Source: an uncultured Ruminococcus sp.
Lineage (GTDB): Bacteria; Bacillota; Clostridia; UBA1212; UBA1255
NCBI GenBank assembly: GCA_902782885.1
Contig: CACZOW010000120.1
Coordinates: 1-17,484, forward strand
Length of the DNA stretch: 17,484 nucleotides
Direction of reading: 5' to 3'
The notes below the pieces were generated by a model. It was not told the origin of the DNA, did no database searches, and worked only from the letters and a program-made list of their open reading frames with translations. The first letter of the stretch is position 1. Each line of letters starts with the position of its first letter. Made by a program: the position numbers and the translations under genes. Shown piece after piece: positions 7,701 to 14,665 of this stretch.

Positions 7701-9093
7701 GGTTCAGCGTGGTGGCAAACGCCTCGATGAACGAGCCGCAGCCCGACGAACAGGCTTCGTTCAGCATAATGCTTTGTATTACCCCGTCGCGCACTTTGAG
7801 ACACTTCATATCCTGACCGCCGATGTCCAGAATAAATTCGACTCCGGGCAGGAAATACTCAGCCGCGCGGTAATGGGCGACGGTCTCGATCTCTCCCAGA
7901 TCCGTGCGCAGCGCCGCTTTGATCAGACCTTCTCCGTAGCCGGTGACACAGGAGCCGGAAATATACGCGCCCTCAGGCAGTTTATCATAAATATCGTTCA
8001 GGATCCTGAGCGCCGAATCGAAGGGGCTGCCGAAATTGCTGCCGTAATACGTATATAAAATGCTGTCGTCGCTGCCGGTGAGCACTGCCTTCGTTGTCGT
8101 AGAACCGGCGTCGATCCCTAGATATACCGGACCGGAATACTCATCGAGTCTGCCCCGCCGTGCGGTCTCCCCCGCGTGGCGGCGCCGGAACTCGTCATAT
8201 TCTTCTTCGGTCTCAAACAAACGGCGCAGTCTGCCCACTTCGGAAGCCTGGATGCGGAGCACGTCCGGCAGCCTCGCGAGGATGTCCGAAACGCGGTGCG
8301 CCTCGGGCTCCTGTCCTTTATCGTTCTCAGCGGCGGCAAATGCCGCGCCCATTGCCACGAACAAATGCGAATTATCCGGGTGTATCACCTGCTCCGGCGC
8401 AAGGTCAAGCGTCTCTATAAAACGCTTGCGCAGCTCAGGCAGGTAATTCAGCGGGCCGCCGAGAAACGCGACGTTGCCCTCGATGCGGCGGCCGCAGGCA
8501 AGGCCGCTGATGGTCTGATTGACCACGGACTGAAATACCGAGGCGGCAATGTCTTCTTTCGCGGCGCCTTCGTTCAGAAGCGGCTGGATATCGGTCTTGG
8601 CGAACACGCCGCAGCGGGCGGCAATTGGATATATAGTCGTGTGCTTTTCGGAAAGCGCGTTGAGCCCGTCCGCGTCGGTCTTGAGCAGTATTGCCATCTG
8701 GTCGATAAAAGCGCCGGTTCCGCCCGCACAGGTGCCGTTCATGCGCTGTTCCACCGGATCGCGGAAGAACGTGATCTTCGCGTCCTCCCCGCCCAGTTCG
8801 ATGGCGACATCCGTCTGCGGTATCAGTTTTTCAACGCTGCGGTTCAGCGCCGCCACTTCCTGCACGAAACGCAGTTTCAGCCACTCGGCCACCAGCATGC
8901 CGCCGGAGCCGGTCACGGCAAAATAACAGTTTTCCCCGGCGTACGGCGCGAGCGCTTCTTCCAGCACGTCGCATATCGTACGGCGAATATCAGAGTAATG
9001 GCGGCGGTATCTGCCGAACAGGATACTGCCGTCATCAGCTAAAATTATTATTTTTACCGTGGTGGAACCTACGTCGAGTCCTATTCTGAGCAT
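4756..9093 (-). CDS. Giant two-ATPase-domain acyl-CoA dehydratase activase-related protein
   Basis: 1445 residues. Two BadF/BadG/BcrA/BcrD-type (ASKHA) ATPase domains come first. Domain 1 spans about 1-255, with GLDVGSTTVK at 5-14, ELGGEDAK at 99-106, C122 and C161. Domain 2 spans about 323-580, with GIDAGSTTTK at 326-335, DIGGQDMK at 423-430, C448 and C487. In both domains the cysteines are 39 residues apart, the spacing of the two cluster ligands in the 2-hydroxyglutaryl-CoA dehydratase activator HgdC. Next comes a cysteine group (C611, C614, C618, C637), then a DUF2229-like region from about 678 (IGIPRALNMYEN, SESVCYPAKLTHGHV) and a long C-terminal region resembling the dehydratase HgdD side. 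Characterised relatives use ATP to inject an electron into a dehydratase, but the substrate of this fused class is not known. No dehydratase subunit gene lies nearby. The start is ATG with a good GGAG. It follows aspS by 33 bp and overlaps spoIIP by 4 bp. Confidence 0.85.
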   Translation of the reverse strand: MLRIGLDVGSTTVKIIILADDGSILFGRYRRHYSDIRRTICDVLEEALAPYAGENCYFAVTGSGGMLVAEWLKLRFVQEVAALNRSVEKLIPQTDVAIELGGEDAKITFFRDPVEQRMNGTCAGGTGAFIDQMAILLKTDADGLNALSEKHTTIYPIAARCGVFAKTDIQPLLNEGAAKEDIAASVFQSVVNQTISGLACGRRIEGNVAFLGGPLNYLPELRKRFIETLDLAPEQVIHPDNSHLFVAMGAAFAAAENDKGQEPEAHRVSDILARLPDVLRIQASEVGRLRRLFETEEEYDEFRRRHAGETARRGRLDEYSGPVYLGIDAGSTTTKAVLTGSDDSILYTYYGSNFGSPFDSALRILNDIYDKLPEGAYISGSCVTGYGEGLIKAALRTDLGEIETVAHYRAAEYFLPGVEFILDIGGQDMKCLKVRDGVIQSIMLNEACSSGCGSFIEAFATTLNLKVSDFAAEALKAENPVDLGSRCTVFMNSRVKQAQKEGASVADISAGLSYSVIKNALTKVIKIRNPEELGEKIIVQGGTFYNDAILRCFELISGREAVRPDIAGLMGAYGCALIARREYGAEPERRSAVLTPAEARTIRAETRKIRCGGCTNNCLLTISKFSGGARYVTGNRCEKGDIATPASQKIHAPDLFDYKYKRLFEHYVPLEPSSAPRGEIGIPRALNMYENYPFWFTFFTALGYRVVLSAPSSKELYALGMDTIPSESVCYPAKLTHGHVSWLLKQGVRRIFYPSIPYEVKEDEKANNHYNCPIVTSYPDVMRANIDGLRAPDVEYMHPFLPLYDRKRMADRLCEEFPDIPAKEVRAAAAAAYKEDEIFHRDVAEKAKEIMAYAKEHGLKCVVLAGRPYHVDPEVNHGIPSMIAGFGMCVLTEDSVARLGGLQTPIRVVNQWSYHSRLYRAADFVRSRDDFELIQLNSFGCGLDAVTTDQVDEILRSAGKIYTCLKIDEGSNLGAARIRIRSLNAAMKERDRAGMPSARENASYASPRALFTKRMRREYTILAPQMSPIHFEFVQEAFRTHGYNFVILPSDDRAAIDEGLKYVNNDACFPSILVVGQFVEALKSGKYDTDRTALMITQTGGGCRATNYIAFLRKALKDMGLSHIPVISLSAGGIETNPGFRITPGLLLSGIQAVCYGDLLMRVLYRTRPYEAVPGSADALHDKWNASILKALKHPDLINFSRIVRGIVKDFDALPLRDVHKPRVGLVGEILVKFHPTANNKAVELVEAEGGEAVMPDLLDFMLYSAYNSIFKHRKLAESARGERVARIVIRLLEAVRRPIRRALSRSQRFEPPKTIYELADMAKEILSLGNCTGEGWFLTAEMVELIRSGAPNIICMQPFACLPNHVTGKGMIKELRRQYPGSNIVAVDYDPGASEVNQLNRIRLMLTTAFRNLEKQADADGADPGFNIKNKDNNGADNARGCEI

Positions 9094-9126
9094 TTTACTC
9101 CGTCAAAAAGCCGGCGCGCGATGCGG

Positions 9127-10917
9127 TCATTCCTTTTCGCGCTCGGTGCAGGCAATGGAAAGTTCGGCGAGCTGGCCGTCGTCAACAAAGTCGGGCGCTC
9201 CGGTCATCAGATCCGACGCGTTCTGCACTTTCGGGAAGGCAATAACGTCGCGGATATTGTCCGAACCGGTCATCAGCATCACCAGACGGTCGAGGCCGTA
9301 CGCCATTCCGCCGTGGGGCGGCGTGCCGTATTTGAACGCTTCCAGCAGGAACCCGAAACGGGCGCGCGCGTCTTCGTCGGTGAAGCCGAGCGCTTTAAAC
9401 ATAAGCTGCTGCAGACCGCTGTCGTGTATACGTATGCTGCCGCCGCCCAGTTCGTAACCGTTCAGCACGATATCGTAGGCGTTGGCTTTAACGTCGGACA
9501 GGTCGCCGGCTTCAATCTTCGGAATATCTTCGGGTTTGGGCATCGTGAAGGGATGATGCATCGCCACGTACCTGCCCTCGTCCTCGGAATATTCGAACTG
9601 CGGAAAATCGACGACCCACAGGAACGCGAATTTGTCCTTCGGGATGAGACCGAGTTTGTCGCCCAGATAGCAGCGCAGGCCGCCCAGCGCGGTGTATACG
9701 GGACCGCTCTTGCCGCAGACGATGCAGATGAGGTCGCCGGCTTTGGCGTCGGCCAGGCGGATGATCTCCGCGATCTCGGCTTCGGTCAATACCTTGCCCA
9801 GGCTCGAACGCACGCCCGCGTCCGAAAGCGCGATCCACGCCATGCCGGAGCCGCCGTGAGTCTTTATGAATTCGGTCAATCCGTCGATCTCCTTACGGGT
9901 ATAATGGCCCGCGGGAGCGCAGATGAGGCGCACCGCGCCGCCGGCGTTGACCGCGTCGGAGAACACCTTGAAGCCGCAGCCCCGGGCGAATTCAGAAATA
10001 TCTTTAAGCTCCAGCCCGAAGCGGACGTCGGGCTTGTCCGAACCGAAGCGGGCCATTGCCTCCGAATACGGCATGCGCACGAAGGGCGTGGGCACGTCGA
10101 TATCCAGCACGTTTTTGAAGAGGCGCTTGATAAAGCCTTCGTTTATCGTCATGACGTCATCGGCGTCAACGAACGACATTTCCAGGTCGATCTGCGTGAA
10201 CTCGGGCTGGCGGTCTGCGCGCAGGTCTTCGTCGCGGTAGCATTTGGCGATCTGCATGTAGCGGTCGAAACCGGCGCACATGAGCAGCTGCTTAAAGAGC
10301 TGCGGGGACTGAGGCAGCGCGTAGAACTTGCCGGGATGCACGCGGGACGGCACCAGATAGTCGCGGGCGCCTTCGGGCGTGCTCTTGCACAGCGAGGGAG
10401 TTTCCACTTCGATGAAGCCCTGCTTGTCGAAGTAGTCGTGCGCTTCCTTCACGATGCGGTGACGCATCATGATGTAGCGGCTCATGGAGGGCCGGCGCAG
10501 GTCGAGGTATCTGTATTTCAGACGGAGAGCGTCGGAAACGTTGACTTTGTCGTCGATATGGAACGGCGGCGTCTCGCTGCCGTTCAGGATGCGCATGGCG
10601 TCAACGGCGATCTCGATCTCGCCCGTGGCCATGCGGCTGTTCACCGCTTCCGGGCTGCGATGGCGGACAACGCCGCTCGCGGCCAGCACGTATTCCGCCC
10701 GCAGCGACTCCGCTTTGTCAAACAGGTCCTTATCCGTGTCGGAATCGAACACCAGCTGCACGATGCCCGAACGGTCGCGGAGGTCAACGAATACCAGGCT
10801 TCCCAGGTTCCTTGTCTTCTGTACCCAGCCGTTGACGGTGACGCGCTTCCCGGCGTCCGCGGCGCTCAGTTCGGTGCAGTAATTCGTTCTCTTCATTCCG
10901 GTAATAAATTCAGCCAT
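9127..10917 (-). CDS. aspS: Aspartate--tRNA ligase, bacterial type
   Basis: A 596-residue class II aminoacyl-tRNA synthetase that charges tRNA-Asp. An N-terminal OB-fold anticodon-binding domain (VTVNGWVQKTRNLGSLVFVDLRDR, about 26-49) is followed by the catalytic core. Motif 2 lies around 217-244, with CYRDEDLRADRQPEF and R228. The bacterial GAD insertion lies at about 290-410, and motif 3 contains GMAYGLDRL with R544. Leucine 38 in RNLGSL is the residue seen in discriminating enzymes (non-discriminating ones tend to have His), so it probably charges only tRNA-Asp; this is inference. The family usually begins MKRTxYC, which is met here at residue 8. However, only the upstream ATG at 10917 has an AAGGAG (11 bases away), so I kept the longer start. 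The gene has its own promoter (10953-10981), a leader of about 30 nt with no T-box, and leads the long minus-strand gene run. Confidence 0.97.
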   Translation of the reverse strand: MAEFITGMKRTNYCTELSAADAGKRVTVNGWVQKTRNLGSLVFVDLRDRSGIVQLVFDSDTDKDLFDKAESLRAEYVLAASGVVRHRSPEAVNSRMATGEIEIAVDAMRILNGSETPPFHIDDKVNVSDALRLKYRYLDLRRPSMSRYIMMRHRIVKEAHDYFDKQGFIEVETPSLCKSTPEGARDYLVPSRVHPGKFYALPQSPQLFKQLLMCAGFDRYMQIAKCYRDEDLRADRQPEFTQIDLEMSFVDADDVMTINEGFIKRLFKNVLDIDVPTPFVRMPYSEAMARFGSDKPDVRFGLELKDISEFARGCGFKVFSDAVNAGGAVRLICAPAGHYTRKEIDGLTEFIKTHGGSGMAWIALSDAGVRSSLGKVLTEAEIAEIIRLADAKAGDLICIVCGKSGPVYTALGGLRCYLGDKLGLIPKDKFAFLWVVDFPQFEYSEDEGRYVAMHHPFTMPKPEDIPKIEAGDLSDVKANAYDIVLNGYELGGGSIRIHDSGLQQLMFKALGFTDEDARARFGFLLEAFKYGTPPHGGMAYGLDRLVMLMTGSDNIRDVIAFPKVQNASDLMTGAPDFVDDGQLAELSIACTEREKE

Positions 10918-10952
10918 AACAATACATACTCCTTAAAAAAGTGTACCCGGTG

Positions 10953-10981
10953 ATTGTATTCTAAAAGGCGCCGGTTGTCAA
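10953..10981 (-). promoter_or_regulatory. aspS promoter, sigma-A type
   Basis: On the minus strand TTGACA (10981-10976) is followed after exactly 17 bp by TACAAT (10958-10953). That is 11 of 12 consensus positions. Transcription would start near 10946, about 30 nt before the aspS ATG, with AAGGAG in between. The -35 box lies two bases from the tandem repeat at 10984-11031. This is probably the main promoter for aspS and the downstream minus-strand genes. Confidence 0.8.
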
Positions 10982-10983
10982 GT

Positions 10984-11031
10984 TTTAAACACGGGTCCGT
11001 CCCCTTGTTTAAACACGGGTCTGTCCCCTTG
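10984..11031. repeat. Two tandem 24-bp palindromic repeat units between divergent promoters
   Basis: Two head-to-tail copies of a 24-bp unit (10984-11007 and 11008-11031) differ at one base. On the plus strand each has TTTAAACACGGGTC, then (C/T)GTCCCCTTG, and the next unit begins again with TTT. A degenerate start of a third unit (TTCAAAAACG) follows. The span from one TTTAAACA to the next TGTTTAAA is an imperfect palindrome with a short GTCTG-like centre. The same core recurs in hemW at 644-675. The repeat fills the interval between the aspS and xer -35 boxes, so it may act as an operator or as part of the promoters. Two copies without unique spacers do not make a CRISPR array. Confidence 0.85.
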
Positions 11032-11057
11032 TTCAAAAACGCGGTCGGGTGTATAAT
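11029..11057 (+). promoter_or_regulatory. Candidate promoter of the xer gene
   Basis: TATAAT at 11052-11057 is a perfect -10 box. TTGTTC at 11029-11034, 17 bp upstream, is a weak -35 box whose first three bases are the end of the second repeat unit. Transcription would start near 11064, just before the AAAGGAAG ribosome binding site. The spacing is ideal, but the -35 match is only 3 of 6. Confidence 0.55.
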
Positions 11058-11086
11058 AAGGGCCGGACAGAAAGGAAGTGGGAGGA

Positions 11087-12061
11087 TTGAACGGAGAGAG
11101 CTTTTTGTTGCCGCCGTACGGCGAGGATTTCCTGCTGTACCTGGACACCATCGCGAACAAATCGCAAAAAACGATCCACGAGTATTATTATGATTTGCTG
11201 ATGTTCTTCCGCTTTATTAAGATAAGGCGCAGGCTGGCGCCGGCGGACGCGGAATTTGACGCGCTCGAAGTGGCGGATCTGGATACGGATACGCTGAAAA
11301 GCATCACGCTCACCGACCTGTACGCATTTCTCAACTTTATCAATTCCGAACGGGGCAACAAAGCCGCCACCAGAGGCCGGAAAGTCTCCTGTCTGCGCTC
11401 TTTTTTCAAATACTGTTTTGCCCGCTCCCGTATCATCCCGGAAAATCCCGCCGCCGAACTGGAAAGCCCCAAACTCGGCCGGCGGCTGCCCAAATATCTG
11501 GAACTGGATGAAAGCCGGGACCTGCTGGGCAGCGTTGACGGCGAAGAATTCGAAGAGCGCGACTACTGTATATTGACCCTGTTCCTGAACTGCGGGATGC
11601 GGTTGTCCGAACTCGTCGGCATAAACGTCACCGATATACGCGAAGATACTCTGAACGTGACCGGAAAGGGCAATAAAGAACGCACCGTCTACCTCAACGA
11701 CGCGTGCCTCAGAGCCATCGCGGATTACATGGCGGTGCGCGAAGACGTTGTGGAAAAAAACGGCGTACGTCCCCTGTTCGTGAGCAAGCGCAAAAAACGC
11801 ATCAGCCCCAAGACCGTGGAATACACCGTTAAAAAATACATCGTCAAAGCCGGACTCGATCCCTCGAAATACTCCGTGCACAAACTCCGCCACACCGCCG
11901 CCACGCTGATGTATACGTACGGCGGCGTCGACATACGCGCGCTGCAGGAGATCCTCGGCCACGAGAGCGTTGCCACCACGCAGATCTACACGCACGTAAA
12001 CAGCCGCCAGCTGAAGGAGGCCGTAAACAGCAACCCGCTGGCGGCAGAAAACCGCAGCTGA
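11087..12061 (+). CDS. xerC: Tyrosine recombinase of the XerC/XerD family
   Basis: About 324 residues. An N-terminal SAM-like core-binding domain (about 10-110) has the Xer signature of SQKTIHEYYYDLLMF. The catalytic domain carries the whole active site: R172 in GMRLSEL, K195 in GKGNKER, HKLRHT (H265, R268), H292 in LGHES and the nucleophile Y301 in TQIYTHV. It has the size and layout of chromosomal XerC/XerD, which resolve chromosome dimers at dif. It lacks the extra N-terminal arm of phage integrases, and no att-like repeats or cargo flank it. XerC versus XerD cannot be settled here. Start choice: GTG at 11078 has AAAGGAA directly against it, while TTG at 11087 has AAAGGAAG about 8 bases upstream, which I prefer. 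TTG at 11105 behind GGAGAG is a third option. It is the only plus-strand gene, divergent from aspS and ending 15 bp from the convergent LCP gene. Confidence 0.88.
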   Translation: MNGESFLLPPYGEDFLLYLDTIANKSQKTIHEYYYDLLMFFRFIKIRRRLAPADAEFDALEVADLDTDTLKSITLTDLYAFLNFINSERGNKAATRGRKVSCLRSFFKYCFARSRIIPENPAAELESPKLGRRLPKYLELDESRDLLGSVDGEEFEERDYCILTLFLNCGMRLSELVGINVTDIREDTLNVTGKGNKERTVYLNDACLRAIADYMAVREDVVEKNGVRPLFVSKRKKRISPKTVEYTVKKYIVKAGLDPSKYSVHKLRHTAATLMYTYGGVDIRALQEILGHESVATTQIYTHVNSRQLKEAVNSNPLAAENRS

Positions 12062-12076
12062 ATCATTACCGGCCCA

Positions 12077-13105
12077 TCAGAAGACCGTCTTGAATCTCGA
12101 ACCGAGCACGTCCGACGCGGTGGACGGAGATATATTTTCGTCCAGCTGCATATTACGGATGAAATTGTTGTACGAAAGGTACAGCCGCTCGTTATACGTC
12201 AGATCGCCCAGCGGAATAAAATAGCCGATACGCTGCGCGGAAGTCTCGCCCAGAACGTTTCCGATACGTTTCAGCACCGCTTCGTTGAGGTTGGACTCCC
12301 CGTTATCCACGAAGGGCTGCATAAGTTCCTGAAAACTCCGGATATAGAAATCCGTGGTAGGCTGCAGAAATTTCTGCGAAATAAACGCCTCGATAAATTT
12401 CTGCACCACGAACAGCCGTTTGGAATCCGTACCGTCGTAGTAATACAGCATATCTTTGGAATAGTTATTGTCCTCGGTGCGGTAAAAACTCAAAAATTTG
12501 ACCGCGTCCTCGCCGTTCAGGTAGTACTGCCCTTTCTTATAGTCGATTATTACGCCGTTGTCGTAGTCCCGGTAAAACACGTCCACCGGTATATCGAACA
12601 GCACGCCGCTGCTGCCGGCAATATCCGCCGAAGAGAACGAACCTATCAGTTTGGCAGCTTCTTCCGTGGTGAGCCGCAGATAGTAATTGACGTCGATATC
12701 AAAAAACGACGCCACGGTGGAAGCGCAGTTCGCGGCGTTGCCCGCGGAGAACGAATAGTACATCGAGCCGAAGGAGCCTACAGTGCGGCCGCTGGCGATG
12801 TTGAACTTCAGCTCGGACGGCAGGAGCAGGAAGTTCAGGGAGTTGGTGGCGCTGTCAACGTTCAGCACGAACATCAGCTGGCTCTCGCTGCGGTTTTCGT
12901 CGGCAACGATCACCAGTATATTGTTGCGGAAATTATCGGCAACGACCTGACCGGACGGATCGTAAGTAGGCGCGGATACCTCCAGCTCCTCCACCAGATC
13001 CTTGTTGGAACTGTTGTAGGAACGCACCAGCTTGATACCGCACACCGCCGCAGCGATCACCAGCATCGCGGAAAATACAACTAAAAAACGCCTTAGATTG
13101 TCCAA
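12077..13105 (-). CDS. LytR-CpsA-Psr (LCP) family-like membrane protein, divergent active site
   Basis: 342 residues. A short basic start is followed by a transmembrane anchor (7-27) and an extracellular domain. The order of elements recalls the LCP family, which transfers teichoic acid or other polymers from undecaprenyl phosphate to peptidoglycan. NNILVIVADENRSES (61-75) takes the place of NILLLGxDxRxxxxRSDT. LNFLLLPSELKFNI (90-103) takes the place of the SIPRDT strand. YYLRLTTEEAAKLIG (141-155) matches the middle motif, and YLNGEDAVKFLSFYR (195-209) matches LxGxqALxYvRxR. The arginine-aspartate of SIPRD is absent, so catalysis may be lost or altered. The start is TTG at 13105 with an excellent AAGGAG 8 bases upstream, overlapped by a 13-codon leader ORF. 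It is 66 bp downstream of the M18 peptidase gene and probably cotranscribed. A distant, non-LCP exported protein remains possible. Confidence 0.68.
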   Translation of the reverse strand: MDNLRRFLVVFSAMLVIAAAVCGIKLVRSYNSSNKDLVEELEVSAPTYDPSGQVVADNFRNNILVIVADENRSESQLMFVLNVDSATNSLNFLLLPSELKFNIASGRTVGSFGSMYYSFSAGNAANCASTVASFFDIDVNYYLRLTTEEAAKLIGSFSSADIAGSSGVLFDIPVDVFYRDYDNGVIIDYKKGQYYLNGEDAVKFLSFYRTEDNNYSKDMLYYYDGTDSKRLFVVQKFIEAFISQKFLQPTTDFYIRSFQELMQPFVDNGESNLNEAVLKRIGNVLGETSAQRIGYFIPLGDLTYNERLYLSYNNFIRNMQLDENISPSTASDVLGSRFKTVF

Positions 13106-13134
13106 AATCCGTTCTCCTTAAAATTCCGGCTCAT
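13093..13134 (-). CDS. 13-codon leader ORF overlapping the LCP-like gene start
   Basis: ATG at 13134 with GGAGG four bases upstream, then MSRNFKENGFWTI and TAA at 13095-13093. The ORF contains the AAGGAG of the LCP-like gene and runs through its TTG start in another frame, ending 10 bases inside it. Ribosomes on it would pass over the downstream start, so it could couple or modulate translation of the LCP-like protein. It could also be a chance ORF. The peptide resembles nothing I recognise. Confidence 0.35.
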   Translation of the reverse strand: MSRNFKENGFWTI

Positions 13135-13171
13135 TATGCCTCCCGGGCGCCGAAGCCGCTTTAAAAGCCCT

Positions 13172-14644
13172 TTACGCGCGCAGGAAAGCCAAATATGCTT
13201 TGTAAGTCCAGAATACGTCCGCTTTGGACGTGAGTTCGTAGGGCGAATGCATCGAAAGCACCGGTACGCCGCAGTCGATAACGTCCATCCCCAGATCCGC
13301 CATGAACTGCGCGATAGTTCCGCCGCCGCCCACGTCGACTTTGCCCATCTCCGTGAGCTGCCAGGGCACGCCCGCCTGATCCAGGCAGTCAACGATATAC
13401 GTGACCAGCTGCGCCGACGCGTCGCTGGAACCGTACTTTCCGCCGGAACCCGTGTACTTCTCGAAGGCAATACCGCCGCCCGCGAATGCGACGTTCAATT
13501 TATCCGACACGTCCGCGAAAGTGGGGTCGAACGCGGCGGTAACGTCCGCGGATAGGAATTTAGTATTGCGCATGGAGCGGCGCAGTTCCAGCATTCCGTA
13601 CGCGGCGTCGTGCAGATGCACGAGCTCCAGGATCAGATTTTCCAGCCAGCAGGAGCGCGCGCCGGTGTTGCCCATGCTGCCGATCTCCTCTTTGTCCGAA
13701 AGATATACGAGCAGCGTCTTGTCCGGCACGCCTTCAAAATCGAGCAGCGAGCGGAACGCGGTATACGCGCATACCCGGTCGTCCTGTCCGTACGCGCCGA
13801 TAAGACCGCGGTCAAGTCCCACGTCTTTTGCCTTTAAGGCCGGCACGATCTCAAATTCGGCGCGGAAGAAATCTTCTTCCTTAAGGCCGTATTTTTCGTT
13901 TATCAGCTTGAGGATCAGCGTTTTAAGGGAGTCGTTCCCGCCGTTCTCAGGCTTGTCTTTGCATTCCTGATCTTCAGGCTTCGCTTCTTCCGCCGGCTCG
14001 GGCGCCTTGTATGCCGGCACGCTGCCGGTCACCACGTTGAGCTGCTCCGCGCCGATGACCTGGGACGCGGGCTTGCCCATCTGTCCTCCTGCAAGATGCG
14101 GCAGCAGGTCGGTGATGTACAGCACCGGATCGTTCTCGTCCTCGCCCAGTTTCACATTGAGCTTTTTGCGGCCCATATCGGAGAATACCACGCCGTGAAG
14201 GGCCAGCGGCATCGCCACCCACTGATATTTTTTGATACCGCCGTAGTAATGCGTTTTGGCCAGCACGAAGCCGCTGTCTTCATAGAGCGGACGAGGCTTG
14301 AGATCGAGTCTCGGGCAGTCGATGTGCGCGCCGATCATTTTCATGCCCGACGTGGGATCGTCTTTGCCCGTCACGATGAACGCGCAGGATTTGCCGCGGT
14401 TAACGGCATACAGTTTCGTGCCGGGGCAGACGCTTCCGCCCTGCGCGATCACTTCTTCAATATCGGTAAAGCCGGCCGCCTTCGCCGCCGCGGTCAATAC
14501 TTCCGTAGCCTCTACCTCGGTCTTGGCGTCGTCAAGAAACTTCTTGTAATCCTCGCAGAACGCGGTCAATTCCTTCCGCGCGCCTTCGTCCAGCAGCGAC
14601 CAGCCGTTTTTAGCTTCGTATTCGAGTTTGAGTGCGTCTTCCAT
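13172..14644 (-). CDS. apeA: M18 family aminopeptidase (aspartyl aminopeptidase / aminopeptidase I type)
   Basis: A 490-residue cytosolic metallopeptidase that removes N-terminal residues from peptides, often acidic ones. The binuclear zinc site can be read in order: GAHIDCPRLD with H107, GAYGQDDR with D288/D289, DKEEIGS with E319/E320, SADVTAAFD with D367 and MHSPYEL with H466. HYYGGIKKYQW (132-142) and YGSSDASAQ (404-412) are further family signatures. M18 enzymes form 12-subunit tetrahedral shells. A charged low-complexity stretch at about 214-238 (Pro/Glu/Lys-rich) enlarges a loop before the KYGLKEEDFF region and makes the protein slightly long. The start is ATG with GGAGG 8 bases upstream. 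It lies 21 bp after the aminotransferase stop, so the two are probably one transcript that supplies and then reworks amino acids from peptides. Confidence 0.92.
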   Translation of the reverse strand: MEDALKLEYEAKNGWSLLDEGARKELTAFCEDYKKFLDDAKTEVEATEVLTAAAKAAGFTDIEEVIAQGGSVCPGTKLYAVNRGKSCAFIVTGKDDPTSGMKMIGAHIDCPRLDLKPRPLYEDSGFVLAKTHYYGGIKKYQWVAMPLALHGVVFSDMGRKKLNVKLGEDENDPVLYITDLLPHLAGGQMGKPASQVIGAEQLNVVTGSVPAYKAPEPAEEAKPEDQECKDKPENGGNDSLKTLILKLINEKYGLKEEDFFRAEFEIVPALKAKDVGLDRGLIGAYGQDDRVCAYTAFRSLLDFEGVPDKTLLVYLSDKEEIGSMGNTGARSCWLENLILELVHLHDAAYGMLELRRSMRNTKFLSADVTAAFDPTFADVSDKLNVAFAGGGIAFEKYTGSGGKYGSSDASAQLVTYIVDCLDQAGVPWQLTEMGKVDVGGGGTIAQFMADLGMDVIDCGVPVLSMHSPYELTSKADVFWTYKAYLAFLRA

Positions 14645-14665
14645 TGCCTTAACCTCCGTATAAAG

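Noticed and set aside
10918..10952. Possible T-box riboswitch upstream of aspS
   Set aside because: The leader between the promoter and the start is only about 30 nt, too short for a T-box, and no such stems are visible.
9121..10953. A 610-codon plus-strand open frame opposite aspS
   Set aside because: It is the antisense shadow of aspS. GC-rich third codon positions suppress stops on the other strand. The protein has no recognisable motif, and aspS matches its family along its whole length.
10984..11040. Possible CRISPR array
   Set aside because: The two units are directly adjacent with no unique spacers, the repeat is 24 bp, and no cas gene is present.
11087..12061. The tyrosine recombinase as an integrase of a mobile element
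   Set aside because: No att-like direct repeats, tRNA target, excisionase or cargo genes are nearby. The length and motifs fit chromosomal Xer proteins, and the neighbours are core genes.
12062..12150. Bidirectional terminator between xer and the LCP-like gene
   Set aside because: The 15-bp gap has no GC-rich stem with a T-run on either strand. A weak CGTCC/GGACG stem further along lies in the coding sequence.
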